DNA of 64,000 nt from Camellia lanceoleosa (GCA_025200525.1 CM045761.1:41486190-41550189), one strand, 5' to 3'; shown: positions 11,763 through 24,094, counted from the first letter of the stretch. The notes: generated from the letters alone by a model not told the origin. Numbers and translations are program-made.

Positions 11763-13536
11763 GTTTCAAAAAGAGAAAAAATCCAAAATCTCTATAGTGT
11801 AAATTGCCTAAATGTGTAATTTCACATTTGGAAAAATTCACTTTTATCCCTAAAAAGTTAAACTTAAATGTATAAGTGACTATCTTTTTGTGTAATTTTC
11901 ACTTTAATGTGACTTTTGGGTTCATAAGAAAACATATATGACTAAACAATTCACAAGATCATATTTTGAATTTATTGATGCTTTACCTTATTATAAATCA
12001 TTTAAATTTTTTAAACTTTTTTAATAATTAAAATTAAAATTAATTATATTATTTGATAATCTTGTTATTTTTCCTCTCTTTTTTTTTTTTTTTTTTTGGA
12101 TATATCATATTATTTAGAAAAAAAAATGGTTGTTTTTAGCATGGGCAAATGTGTATAAAAATATATTTAACAAATGCATAAAAATTTGTAAAAGTGTATT
12201 GGAAGTATAATTATTTTGATTTTTTAATTCATTTATTCTTAGGATTGTCATTTGCAGGATGCTATTATTTAATTCATTTATATGTTTTTAGCTTTTTAAT
12301 AATTAAAATTAAAAGTAATTATATTCTTCAATAAAATTGTTAATTTTTTTAGGTTTTTTTGTGACGATAACAAATGGATGAGTTTCCTTTAAGGGTGGAG
12401 TTTTGCTCATACATTTCAAAATGAGAGAACTGGAGAGGTAGTGGTAGCCACTACGGGTCATGTTTCGATAATCTAAATCATTTATTTTATAAAGGCTTCA
12501 ATATATATCATTCATGAAAAAAATTAAATCGAACCAATAATTGTAAATTTTTTAATTTTATTGCATTTATCTTCAAAAATGAATGACAAATATATTTTTA
12601 AAAATTGAAAAAATCACTCATAATTCTCATATCCATTTAGTCCTAGATGTTTTTTTTATAAACCAATTAGTCATTTTTATTTTTGGTATGTTTTATTGAT
12701 TTTATTTAGTGATATTAGAATTTACTTGTTTGCCCATTGTTTGAGATTTTATTTCTATTTTGTGTTGGTATTAGGTGTGTATGGGTAAGGCATGATCTAA
12801 CATTTCTAATTTTTTGGAATTTCATCGAGTGACTTGGGGAATGAGTGATGTTGCCTGCTTGGTGTTTTATTATTGATGGAGGAATCATTGTGGATTGCTG
12901 AAGAGGTGTATATGGTTGTCCGATTTTGAGTTTTTGATACTGGGTTTGTGAGGGTTTATGTGCTGTGCGATTTTTTTCCAGGTTGGTTTTCACTTCTTGC
13001 CGATGTTGGTTTACGATGTGTTGTTTGTTTGTTTTTTTTTTTTTTTCCTTCAATTTTGTTATTCTATTGTATTTGTAATGGAAACATCATATTATTTTTC
13101 GATGTTGTAATGTTGAGATTGGCTGCGTTATACCATATTGATCTACTCTTGGTTGCAACCACTTTACAAACCACTGAATCTCGAATATAGATTTTCTGCA
13201 TAACACTACTAGTGCTACTAAACTTTTCTGATGTTGGCAAAATTAAAAGGCAAGACTTCATGATGATGTGGTTGTGTCTTTGGGTTTCTTTTTTCAAATG
13301 GTGTTTTTTTGGCTGTTGAGGGAATTAATGTGGATGGGTATGCTGGCATATGTTGTTCATGTTATTAATGGTTGTATGATTTTCTTTTGTGAGGTCATTT
13401 TATTGTTCTTGGCAGTGTGATAACATATGATCATTTGGGGGGTACAATGTTACTTTGGCATTCGACATTCTTAGTTTAATATTGCCAAATCTAACATTGC
13501 AATCAAACAGTATGAGAATCCGAATGGTAGCATTGG
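11763..13536. other. AT-rich spacer, no gene
   Basis: This lies inside the former intron space of the S28 gene. Positions about 12460-12620 resemble one arm of the foldback at 14768-15066 (aaaattaaatcgaaccaataattgtaaat). Short ORFs at 12715-13300 have no recognisable content. Confidence 0.4.
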
Positions 13537-13544
13537 GTGGAAAT

Positions 13545-14510
13545 TAAGGATGGCAATTTGAAACTGGCCCGACGGGAACCCGATCCCGATTTGAGCGGTT
13601 TTTTTTTTAAAAAAATATTCCCAACGAGACGAGGATAGTATTCAAAAATTAATTCCCGATCAGTTTCGGGCCGGGGACGGGGATATGTGTTCCAACCCCC
13701 TACCCGGCCCGTTCCCGTCCCCGTCTCCGTTCCCATTTATCCTCAAAATGAAATCACTATTTTACCCTCTATATATATATATAAACCAAACCTCATCCTC
13801 ATCTCACTCACTTCAATCCCCGATCAATCTCTTCTCTCTCTCTCGCTTTCTCTCACTATCACACCTCTCCTCCTCCTCAGCACCACTTCCTTTATCCGCG
13901 ACGTCGATTGTCCTCCTCCGTCGTCCATCGCTTCCGTCGTCGCAGTCACAATCACCCATCGTCCTACTCCGTTGCCGCAGTCACAGTCACCGATCATCCT
14001 CTTCTCCTTCGTCGTTCATCGCCTTTGTCGTCCATTGCCTTCGTCCACGACACAAATACACATATCTCAGATTTTTTTTGAAACAGATTTTGTGTATGTA
14101 TGTATACGAATTTTTTTTTTTGTGTTGTTGAAACAGATTTTTTGTATGTGCATGTATGTATACAGATTTTTTTTTTGTGTGTGTATGTATGTATATAGAT
14201 TTTGTGTTAATAAAATAGATTTTTTTTTTATAATGAAAACAGATTTGTTGTTGATTAAAACAGATCTGTTTGTATATGTAGTTATTGAAACAAATCTGTT
14301 TGTGTATATATGTATCCATGTATGATGATGATGTTGTTGAATAGATTTGGGCCGAGAAATTTTCGAGGTCAGGGAAACTCGATCCCCGTTAGGGGACGGG
14401 AATGGAGACGGTGATAGGTTTCCCGTCGGGGATCGGGGCCGGGGACGGGGAGATTTTCACAATCAGGGACGAAGAGTGTGATCTCCAGCCCCACCCCATT
14501 GTCATTCCTA
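13545..14510. mobile_element. Non-autonomous hAT element, 966 bp
   Basis: Inverted ends TAAGGATGGCAAT and TAGGAATGACAAT (reverse complement of the right end) are flanked by an 8-bp duplication GTGGAAAT/GTGGAAAC (13537-13544, 14511-14518; one mismatch). An 8-bp target site is the hAT signature. Subterminal zones are unusually GC-rich (ggccggggacgggga). Inside, 13770-14060 looks like a TATA-bearing, CT-rich 5' leader. No transposase. Confidence 0.8.
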
Positions 14511-14767
14511 GTGGAAACCCAGAAATTTCTATTCTAGCTCGTTCGTTTCTTTTGGGATTTTGGGTATTTTCGTAACTATAACATTAAGAAAAAACCACAT
14601 TTACCCCCATAACATAAATAACTCAGGCACTTATTTCATGGGCTTCTACGTAATTAACATTGAAATGGGACTTTTTAGTCTACAAAATAAAAGGTAGGAT
14701 TAAATAGTTCAACACATTAAGATTTGAGATTTATTAGTGCTTTACCCTTAAAAATATACCATTATAT

Positions 14768-15066
14768 TTTTTAGAGAAAAATGAGATAAATTTAAAAAGT
14801 TGTGATTATAAGATCGACCGAATTTTTTTCATTAATGATATACATTGAGGGCCCTATAAAATGAATAGTTAAGGATTGAGATTCTCTCATATACATATCT
14901 CAACATGAGATAATTAGATGAGCTCATGGGGCCCACCAAGAGTCCCCTTTGATGATCCGAACTGTTTATTTTGTAAGACCCTCAATGTATATCCTTCATA
15001 AAAAAATTTAGATCGATCTAATAATCATAATATTTTTATTTTATTTCAATTATCTCTAAAAAAAAA
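14768..15066. mobile_element. Foldback MITE with arms of about 130 bp
   Basis: The left arm (ttgtgattataagatcgaccg...gatatacattgagggccc) is the imperfect inverse of the right arm (accctcaatgtatatcc...atcgatctaataatcataat). Single-arm relatives occur at about 12460-12620 and 55640-55740. Non-coding. Confidence 0.65.
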
Positions 15067-15163
15067 AATAAACTTGTTTCTTAAATTTTTTGTTTTTCAA
15101 CTTATATTAAAATAACGTTGACTTTTTTTAATTTTTTTTGTGTGATAAATAACAAAATAGCTT

Positions 15164-15269
15164 AAACCGAAAATCTCGATTGATGACATTGTTGAAGGCA
15201 TATGGAGAAGTAATATTCTCAAACATTTGGTAACATGCGGATACTTCAACCTAAACCATGCTGCCAACA
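15164..15269 (-). pseudogene. S28 peptidase fragment with internal deletion
   Basis: After an acceptor-like ctgacag, the minus strand reads LAAWFRLKYPHV, the helix after the nucleophile loop in plant Pro-X carboxypeptidase-like enzymes. It then jumps directly, in another frame, to FENITSPYAFNNVI. The roughly 12 residues that normally lie between them are missing and the frame has shifted. A deletion of some tens of bases explains both. Part of the dismembered gene at 9468-17059. Confidence 0.75.
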
Positions 15270-15344
15270 CTGTCAGAACCATAAAACCCCAATTAAAACT
15301 TTCCAACTCAAATCCAACTACTCAATTTTAACTTTATATAAATA

Positions 15345-15700
15345 AAAGGTAAATTACACTGAAAATCTTTGTACTTTGCATTTTATATTATTTTGACTTT
15401 CAATTTTTACTCTGAATTTTTTGGTCTAATTGACTACAATTGTTAACATTATTTTGTAAAAAATATGCACATAAGTGACGTGTGTCATGATTTTAAGAGC
15501 AAGATTGTAAACTTGATCAATTAAATTAGTTAATCTCAACCAACTGAATGATCAATTTTTGTGGAAGACCTTAATGATATTGTCAATTGGACTAAATTGA
15601 TTAAAAAAAAAAACAAAAACAAATTCAGAGTTAAAATTGTGTTAATCAAAAGTGTAAGTACCAAAATGATATAAAAGGAAAAAATTTTAGGGTCTTAAAT
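15345..15700. repeat. Foldback repeat, 'ggtaaattacact' family
   Basis: The left arm (ggtaaattacactgaaaatct...actctgaatttttt) is mirrored by the right arm (aaattcagagttaaaattg...aaaattttagggtct). Related to the foldbacks at 592 and 8465, but with no clear target duplication. Confidence 0.5.
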
Positions 15701-15759
15701 AAATTTTAAATATTTAAATATATATAAATAAAACAATAACAAAACTTGACAACATATAT

Positions 15760-16140
15760 GCTGTGTTTGGTTTCAATTTTTTAAATTTAATTTTTTAAAA
15801 ATTGAATTTTTTTGTTTTTCGTGTTTTTTTTTTAGTGAATATTTTTAAAATTTTAAGTTTACTTAGATGTATCTAAAAAGTAAAATATTTGTAAAAAATA
15901 TTTTAAAAAATAATAAATACACAAGAATAGGAAAAATGTAATGAATTTTTGTATTTTTGGTATATAGTGAATTTTTTTCACAAATATTATACTTTTTAAA
16001 TGTATTTATGTTAAATACATTTAAAAATAAAAATAAAAATGTTTAAAATATAAAAAAAATCAATAAAAATATAAAATATAAAAAATAAATAATAAATAAT
16101 TTTTTAAAAAATAAATCCTAAATTATAAAACCAAACAAGC
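15760..16140. mobile_element. AT-rich foldback MITE
   Basis: The left end gctgtgtttggttt and the right end aaaccaaacaagc are inverted. Internal blocks (ttagatgtatctaaaaagtaaaatattt against aaatattatactttttaaatgtattt) are inverted too. No matching target duplication could be read. It sits between two S28 fragments. Confidence 0.55.
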
Positions 16141-16204
16141 TAATAGTTATTTACGAAAGACGTACAAAAGAAGGAAAGTGATGGAGAGAAAAGTATACAG
16201 ACTT

Positions 16205-16335
16205 CTTCCGTAGGAACCTCCAAAGACCACCACAGGAGAGTCAATTGCTGACAAATTCTTCTTTAGATCAATTATGAGGGTTGCATAATCTGCTAATGCC
16301 TGTGTTGAGCTCAGATATCCAAGTGTACTTGAATT
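16205..16335 (-). pseudogene. S28 peptidase fragment with nucleophile motif
   Basis: The minus strand encodes STLGYLSSTQALADYATLI, then VVVFGGSYG. The Ser in GGSYG is the nucleophile of family S28 serine carboxypeptidases. An acceptor-like AG precedes the fragment, but the donor after GGA is no longer a GT (agaagtctg), so normal splicing to the next piece would fail. Relatives continue GGMLAAWFRLKYPH, which is found about 1 kb further along at 15269. Confidence 0.75.
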
Positions 16336-16706
16336 CTTGTTTTGCTATATTTTTGTCTCCCCCAAAAGGTATAGATTGTCCATAGTACCTATGCTGCAAT
16401 ATTCATGTTTCCCAAAGCAAGAAAAAAAAATTTAAAATTAATCCTCTCTAGTGTGGTTTTAAATTTTAATATGCTTTTTTTTTTTATTTAATAATATTAA
16501 ACGTAATTTTATTTTTTTATCTTATGTTTTAACTCGTTGACTCGTGATAACAAGACTCACATTAATAATACACGTGTAATTCACTCACTTATATAGAAGT
16601 GAAAAAATACACTATATATTTAGCATTTTCACTTACGTTTTGTATTATTTTGATCCTCCATCATATTAATTGTGTCAATTCTAATCACAAATAATTAACT
16701 AATTAC

Positions 16707-17059
16707 CTCAATGAAGACTAGAAGAGCTCTGAAATTTGGGGCTTTGTCAAACATGAACCCTGTGTTCTGGGCAAACCACTCGATGTCTGCTTCATTGCCC
16801 ATGTAGACGAAGATGGGAGCGTTGTTCGAAGCACCACCCCAGTAGGTGTCATTGATCAAATACCTTTGTTGGAATGTGTCATAGCTCTGTGGATTGTAAT
16901 TGAAGTGATCTAGTGTTTGTGTGAAAGATCATCAGTGGAAACAGAAGAGAGCTGTTCTAGCCGATTAATGGTCGAAGAAGGAAACCTTGGTGTAATTATT
17001 TTGGCAAATGAAAATGTAGTCAAGAGTGAACACCATAAGAATGTGAATTTAATTTCCAT
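16707..17059 (-). pseudogene. S28 peptidase exon 1, frameshifted
   Basis: The ATG at 17059 opens a hydrophobic, signal-peptide-like start (MEIKFTFLWCSLLTTFSFA), as expected of a secreted or vacuolar enzyme. After about 50 residues the frame is lost at a TAG near 16912. The next frame reads [20 protein letters not shown] and then [17 protein letters not shown] and [11 protein letters not shown], all hallmark N-terminal motifs of plant Pro-X carboxypeptidase-like proteins. The donor gag|gtaatt at 16706 is intact. A small deletion ahead of TQTLDHF explains the frameshift, which alone disables the gene. Confidence 0.8.
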
Positions 17060-17256
17060 TGTTTTCATGTGTGATTCTTTGCAGATGAATATGGAGAGAG
17101 AGAGAGAGAGAGATAGAGAGAGGAATCACCAAAGTGTACAACTTGTATGAAATGAAACACAAAGGAGAGGAGGGTGTTGGGGTGTTAACCTTGTTTTGTT
17201 TGAATATCGTGTTTGTTTTAAAAAATCAAATTAAAAAGATGAATGGTTTATTTTTG

Positions 17257-18045
17257 GAGTTAAATTCATTTTATTCTTTGTGATTTTAAAGTGAGTATTT
17301 TACTCCCTTATCGTTCAAATATAGTTAAAAATCTCACTCACATATGATTTTGGAGTAAAATATAATTGTTAATGCTGTTAATTATAAATGTAAAATGATT
17401 ATAATACCCTCAAATCTTATACTTTTTGTTATTTTCTTTCTCTCTCTGCTCTAATACACATAATTTATAATGTCTAACATTAATTTAATTAATTGACAAT
17501 TAATTATAAATTCTTAATTGTTTATTGTAATTCTTAAATTTGTATTCTAATTTTAATTTAATTAAATTTCATATCACAATTAATCCTAAATATTTAATTA
17601 TTTATTATAGCTACTAACTTTTTTATCTAATTTTAATTTAATATTTTAGACCACAATTAATCCTAAATTATTAATTATTTATTATAATTCTTAACATGTT
17701 CATCTAATTTTAATTTAATTATATTTTAGTTTAATTCTTAAATATTATTAATTTTATATTTTATTTAATATACTTTAGATCAATTCTTAATAATATTTTA
17801 ATTTATTTAATTTTAATTAACATATTAATCTAATTTAAAGTTTGGAGAAAATGGGGGTAAATTTATTTTTTTTGTATTAATTTTATTTAAATTTTTCAGA
17901 AAACCAAACACATTCTAAAAAATGGTATATATAATACACCTTTCGTTAGTTTGGATAGAAAAAGTAAGGTAGCACTTTAGTCCAAAATCACAAGAGGACT
18001 TTTTGATTATATTTGAACAATAGGGAGGTAAAATAAATTTAACCC
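17257..18045. mobile_element. Mutator-type foldback MITE, 789 bp
   Basis: Ends gagttaaattcattttatt and the inverse of ggtaaaataaatttaaccc are inverted and extend inward over the 'atcacaagagga' and 'gttcaaatata' blocks. Flanks TTATTTTTG (17248-17256) and TTATTTTTA (18046-18054) give a 9-bp duplication with one mismatch. The interior carries about three diverged copies of an ~85-bp 'taattttaatttaatt...cacaattaatcctaaat' unit. No coding region. Confidence 0.65.
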
Positions 18046-18251
18046 TTATTTTTAAATATGTACTTAACAAACACTATAAAATAAAAATATCAAATAAATA
18101 ATTATAATTATGAGATTGATTTTTTTTTTTCGTGAATAATATATACTAAAAATTTTATAAATTAAATTATTTAAATTATCGAAACAAAACATGTGATAAA
18201 TCTCACAAACATGTCAAATTCTTCCAAATTTAAGTTGAACACTTTACATAA

Positions 18252-18400
18252 GGGTGCTTTGGCAACCCAGTAAAAAGCTAGTTTTTAACTTTTTATTCAT
18301 TTTGAATCACATTATCTCTCATATTTTTTATTTATAAAAAGATAAAATAAACTTAAAAAAATTAAAAAATTAATTTTTTATCAATTTCTTAAAACACCAC
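18252..18400. mobile_element. Tourist-like MITE, about 149 bp
   Basis: Inverted ends ggtgctttgg and the reverse complement of ttaaaacacc, with TAA on both sides (18249-18251 and about 18402-18404). The interior 'aaaaagctagtttttaactttttattcattt' resembles the MITE at 1199 and the repeats at 60660. Confidence 0.5.
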
Positions 18401-18404
18401 ATAA

Positions 18405-19593
18405 AGTATTACAAAAAATCATAAAAAAGATAGTACAAAAAGTATGACAGCAAAGCCGACCAATCCCAACCAGTCCTTTGCTGAGCGTATAACCCAAAGC
18501 TAGTTGACGTCAAAAGCAGAAACCAAGATATAGGTTTAGATAATTTGGGAAACCCTTGTGTTCAGCAACTCATCTCTTTCATGCATATTCTTTAAGTTTA
18601 GAGTATTTTGGCATATAATATACTCTCTCTTTTTTAGCAGAGGCATACGAATTATTCCCTGTTGTTTGAAAAATTACAAATACTTCTCTGTTAGAAATTT
18701 TTTATTTAATAAAATTAATCGAAAAAGTGAAATACAATAATAAAATTATCTGAATTATTAGTTGAAATAAAATTTTAATATTATTAAAAACTGTTAATTA
18801 ACTTGATGATTTATTAACAAATAAAGAGCCTATTTGTTATGAAATTAGAAATCTTAAGGGCCATAATGTAATTTCTAGAATCACAGGAGTAATTTATAAT
18901 TTAAATAAATTTCAAGGAGTGTGTTTGTAATTTACCCAAAATTATTTTTTATTTCTTAACTATTTAATAAAAATGAATCACTATATTATACTCACAAAAT
19001 TTTCATTTAGAGCACTAAATAGAAATTACTATGCGATACTTTACTGAATAACGAAGTTGGGTCATTTTACAGTTCTTCTTTAGTGGCATTTTCAGAAGTT
19101 TGGTTCCAACATAAAGTGAGTTCGATTTCCAATTAATATTATCATGTCAGTACAAACTATAGAATTGAAAGCATTGCACATAAAGATTTGTCGAAATTAA
19201 CTTCTTGTGGAGTTTTAGCAATCAAATTTACACATTTAAAAAAAATAAAAAATTTCATCATAATTATTAATAAGATGACTCTATGCTTTTAATTTAAAAT
19301 TTAAAAAGTAATTTGTAGAGGAAAAAGGAAAGGGAAAAAAAATGAGATACAAATTAAATTTTTATTTCATTTATTTTTCCTTTCTATTTCTTTTCCTTCC
19401 TCAAATCATTAACCCAAACATAGGTTTAAGATTTTTTAAAATGATATTAGGTAACGGATATATTTGACCTCCTATGTATATTCACACAATAAATTGCATA
19501 TTATTATATAATATAAATAAAAAATATTGTGGCCTCTTTGAGGTTGAAAATCTCAATATAATTTTCTCAATTTTTGAACACTTAAAATACACA
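18405..19593. other. AT-rich spacer, no gene
   Basis: I see no gene. Around 18640-18920 two opposed 'aattacaaatac' and 'gtaatttataattt' blocks suggest another worn foldback. The remainder is low-complexity A/T sequence. Confidence 0.4.
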
Positions 19594-19611
19594 CACTGCT
19601 GGAAATGTTAC

Positions 19612-19800
19612 ATTTAGCGGCGTTTAAAAAACGCCGCTATAAGTGTGAAAAACGCCGCTAATACTTTTTCCGACGTTTAGTATCAAACGTCGAAGACGCG
19701 GCCGTCGCTATAGCATTATGACGCTTTGAAAAACGTCGTTAGATTAGTATAGGCGGCGTTTTTAAAAACGCCGCTAAATGTGCTACATAACGGTAAAATG
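19612..19800. repeat. CACTA left subterminal repeats
   Basis: A cluster of short palindromic motifs built on aGCGGCGTTT...AAACGCCGCt, with variants (ccgacgttt, aaacgtcg), occupies about 190 bp inside the left end. Subterminal repeats of this kind are binding sites for the TNP1-type protein in characterised CACTA elements. The right end has a shorter cluster at about 28245-28315. Confidence 0.75.
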
Positions 19801-20303
19801 ACATCATCTAGTATTTAGCGACGTTTTAAAAACGCCGTGATAAATTTTTTCCTAATTTAAAAATATGACCGTTAACACTGTAGTGGCATTTTGGAAAAAC
19901 GCCGTTAATAGCTTCTTTTTTTTCCTTTTTTTTTTTTTTGGGGATTGTGCTAATTCTGTTACATTTAACTAAAAAACATAATTGTAATAAAGCTGAAAAT
20001 TAGTAATAATATGGATAAAACTTTACTGCTATTTCAATATATTGACTAAAAACATTATATGATTATTTCTAAACCAAAATCAAACAACACAACCAAAAAT
20101 AAAAATAAACAATATATCAAACTCCAGATATATGCAAGAGCGATCAGACTCGAGTTTGAAGTTCTCTCTGAACAGCAACACTAACTCTTCAAGCAATTCA
20201 AAACACTTGAAGGTCAGTTAAAAAAAAAAAAAAAAAAAAACTCCACCCTTAGTATCTATGTACATCCACTCAAGTTATAGAAATCAGAATTTAATACATG
20301 AAC

Positions 20304-21152
20304 CTTGCTGTTCTCCAAAACAAATTTGGATTTTGTTTGTGTCACCAAATCAAGTTTAGCGATGAGTGACATTGAAACTTGATTCATACCATGTCCTTTT
20401 CCAACCAGTCTCATCTGAGTGACAAAGTCTGCAATTTTCTTAATTGCTTCCACCTAACGAAGGAAAAAAAATAAGAAAGAAGTTGACAATATTAGAAAAC
20501 TCAGAGAAGATTATTTCTTCTTTACTCACAGTGTTTTCTTCCAAAGTTTTGTTTGTTTAGGGATGAAAAAAAAGAAACATTCATGTGTATTAACTGGTAC
20601 ACGTAAAAATGAGGAATTCATGAACCAACCTGGATGGTTTTATGATTTCATTGACATCGTGAAGTATCTTGATAACCCTTTTCTTAGATCAAGAAAGCCC
20701 AACCATTCCAATGATTCCCTACTCACATTACAATTCAACATAAAGAGAACAATCTTCAGATATCACATTATTAAATTTAAGATGATACACTACACTCACA
20801 GAAAGTTTTTTAAGAGAAAATAAGCAAATTTTCTGCATAGTTTTCAATCCACACAGCAGATTTTTGAATTTTACATGTGCTTTTAGTGATAATTTCTATG
20901 AAATTGTAAACTAAGAACAAAACTCTCTGCTTTTTTTTTTTACCCAAACAGCCATTTCAAAATTCACAAGACATCAAAGAGTAATTTGAATTGCATCTTG
21001 AAGTCGAACATAGTGTGAATCTGACTGAATTCACATGGGGAAAAAAAAAAAAAAAACAAACAAACAAACAAAAATGAGTGTGAGAAATAGAAGAGGAAAG
21101 TAGTAGTACCTCAATAGCATTCATGGTGGAATTGAGGAAAGTTGGAAGAGCT
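20304..21152 (-). pseudogene. Two unidentified captured exons in the CACTA element
   Basis: Exon-like blocks at 21110-21152 (acceptor gtccag|agc, donor gag|gtact) and 20304-20453 (acceptor cgttag|gtg, donor aag|gttcatg; 50 open codons) splice in phase. The second encodes VEAIKKIADFVTQMRLVGKG and then SLIAKLDLVTQTKSKFVLE, a soluble-looking helical segment. I do not recognise the protein. The strand and splice signals match the F-box/LRR fragment upstream, so it could be the tail of the same gene or a third captured locus. Confidence 0.45.
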
Positions 21153-22286
21153 CTGGACCTACTTCAGATTGCACACATATTCACATAACATAAACTTATG
21201 AAATTGTCTTCACAATTTAGAGAAAACCAATGGAACAAAAATGCAAAAACATATCATCCATTTTAAAGAAAGCCCACACACTCCCTTAACATGAATCATA
21301 GCTAAGCTACATCATTTGAAATTGTCTGTATTGATTACCTAGTGTATATCTGGTTCGGTATGACTGCTACAAAAATTGTAAGGAACCTTCTTGCTACATC
21401 ATTTGAAAGTTGTATCAGCTGTACTTTATCCCGTGAGCAAAGCAAACACCTGGAGAAGATTGAAAATATTATGTTTCTGGTAAAGGCAAACTCTTCTGAA
21501 TACATTAATCAAGGAGAAATAATAACAGATAATAATAATAATAAGATCAAAGCCACTAAGCACAAGAGAGTAAAAGAAAAAGAAATTTATGTAATTGAAA
21601 CTTAAATAAATTGATTAATAAACACGACTCTAAACAAATGTGATAACTACTGTCAACACTGCCGTTGGTTCCAGAAACTAAGAAATAAATCTCACCAATA
21701 CAAGTAGAGATTGACTCTGCATATCAAAACAATGCTCTAGCAATTAGTTCCAAGCAAAGTGTGTCAATTTTATTTTCACTTACCTTATCATTCATTAATA
21801 TTTGACAATCTTTGAAATGTTGATTACATAATAAGATAGCGATATATGGCAACATTTACACCAAGAATGAAGTCACGTTGTGCTAAAAAATAGTAACTGC
21901 TGTGTGAAGAGTTCCTCTCAACAACGCCAACTGTAGCTAATAAAAGCCAAATCTGAATTTGTGACATTGACAGAAAATGGAGTGTTAAAAGGCTACGCAG
22001 ATGGTGCCTAAAAAACTTGGTAAAATTAGTGGTATGGCCACTACGTATGCACTTTCTGTTTGTCAATTTCAAAATTCAGGACATCTACTGCCATCCCTAT
22101 GATATTCTTGAGGCTCTGAAGAATAGGATGCACAAACTTCTATAGGGCACAGAAGACAGATTCAGCCCCTTAGGAATTAGTGTTAATGTAGCACAATAAA
22201 TGAGAAACAGAATGCTCCTTCAAGAGAGAGCAACTATTTGTCATCAACAAAATCAGCAATATTCATCTGCAAGCTTTCAGCATTAC

Positions 22287-24094
22287 CTGTTGGCCGAGAA
22301 AAAGTGGGACTCGAACCCTCTTGGATCCATCACCTAATCGCCTATAAGGAAAATGGTTTTCCACAGCAGCAGCTTCACTAGAGACCTATAAATGTGGCAA
22401 ATAAAATTACAGAAAATTTAGTTTGTTCAGTCCATTTCAATCCTTAAAAAAAAAAGACAATCAACAAAGACGTTAAAATGATTTTAGTGGTAACGACGAT
22501 CTTACATCTAATGTATAGCATCCCAAATTAGAGAAGGAAAGAAATTGGCAACAAGAGCACAATATCATGCTGCAAATATGATGGTTGGTTGCTGAGCTAT
22601 CTTGAACCAGTCTAGTCTAGTCTTCTCATATGCCCCACATAGCCTAAATGTCATCAGCCTTCTGATTTGCACAGGGCAAATAAATATAAAAACTATAGAT
22701 TATTCACCTGGTTTTGAATGGTTTCAACCAACATATCTTGGCAACCAAATGCATGCACACTTTCCAAATTTGGGCACTGAAGAAGCAATCTCTCTGGAGA
22801 TTAAAATAAAAAACATAAAATCAGTTAACAAAAACTACAACTTTCAAAATAGTTTTGCGTGTATGTCACCAGCTTGAAAAAGAAAGAACTCAGAGAACAT
22901 ACCAGGATGCAAGTTTCTACAAGAATTTAGATTCAGATCATTGAGTTCTGGGCAGTTGAAAACCTAAATTGCATTAGATACAAAGCTGATCTTGAAGTTT
23001 ACTTGAAGTAATGTTAGGACAGAGCGCAAGAAGTAGTCTTGATAGTGTTTCAGGGAACACATTGCAGATCATACCAATGCCACTGTCACTGATGCTAGAC
23101 CTGAAATTGAAGGTGTCACAAAGAATTACAATCTCAAAGATTAAACTCAGAAACAAGCAATTGTTTTGACAAAATAATCATTGATTACGAAACAAGCAAG
23201 AATAATTCCAAATTTCATTCACATTGTTCAAGTCGTGAAGAAACAAAAAAAATAGTTGGCCCTTGTATAGTTACTCAGTGACATCTGGCTGACATTAATT
23301 ACCATTTGTCCTATTTATGAAAATGCAATGAAACTGTGGATTGAAGCATACCCACTTAGATCAAGCAATTCTAGGTTTGAGTAGTTTGAAGCAATTGCTG
23401 TAACAGATGTATCAGTGATTTCTGATCCAAGCACGAGTGAAAGCATTTGCAATCCTCTGCATAGTGGTGACATAGTACAGTAATGTAAGATAACAAAAAA
23501 TGGGGAGATAGCCACACAAATTAAAAAAAGCTTGTTTTGCTCTATAAAATTTTCACTAATTTTACTTAACTAAAAAAACCATTGATGGTGGTGTTCCACT
23601 AATCAATGAAACGAAAAATCAGCCTTTCAAGCTTAAGTATTTAACAGACCTCAAATTTGCAGCTGTGAGAGCAAGCACAACAGCGTGAGAAAGTCGAACC
23701 GATGCAATGTGTATGTTCTGTAGCCTTGGGCAGTTCCTTCCCAAACCATCCACCATGTTAGTAAGATCAGTATTATCATTTTCTTGGCGAGAAAAGTCTA
23801 GGGAAATCTCCTTCAAATTGGGGCAGTTGAAAACCTAAACAGCCAAACAATGGATGACAAAATGATTAAATGCACTACAAATGATGAGAGTGTAAGAACA
23901 TAGGAAAGCAGTACCTACAGAGAGAACACAAGAAAATAATAGCACTAACCATCTTAGTGAGAGAGTGAAGATCTGAAAGCCAAAACGTCGAAAGACTTGA
24001 TGAACAAAGAATAAAACCACCAAGGTTAGAACAACCTTCCATCTTTAGGCTTGTAAGACATCTTTTATCAGCAACAAAACGACCCAATTCATCA
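22287..24094 (-). pseudogene. F-box/LRR (FBL17-type) gene fragment, captured
   Basis: Seven minus-strand exon blocks with GT-AG borders: 23950-24094, 23650-23834, 23352-23456, 23003-23100, 22903-22963, 22708-22793, 22287-22385. In order they encode GRFVADKRCLTSLKMEGCS, then VFNCPNLKEISLDFSRQEND, LSLVLGSEITDTSV, SSISDSGIGMICNVFPETL, NCPELNDLNLNSC, RLLLQCPNLESVHAFGCQDM and GDGSKRVRVP. These are the leucine-rich repeats of a plant F-box protein that I recall as F-box/LRR-repeat protein 17, a substrate receptor of SCF ubiquitin ligases. The F-box end is absent. LRRs between the fourth and fifth blocks appear to be missing. The fourth donor (tcaa|gtaaac) is altered. Introns are kept, so the piece was copied from genomic DNA, not from mRNA. 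Confidence 0.75.

Noticed and set aside
13687..14325. A 212-codon plus-strand ORF
   Set aside because: It lies wholly inside the hAT element, over a C/T-rich tract and a T-rich run. Its Ser/Leu/Pro then Phe/Ile composition follows base composition, and another long frame overlaps it.
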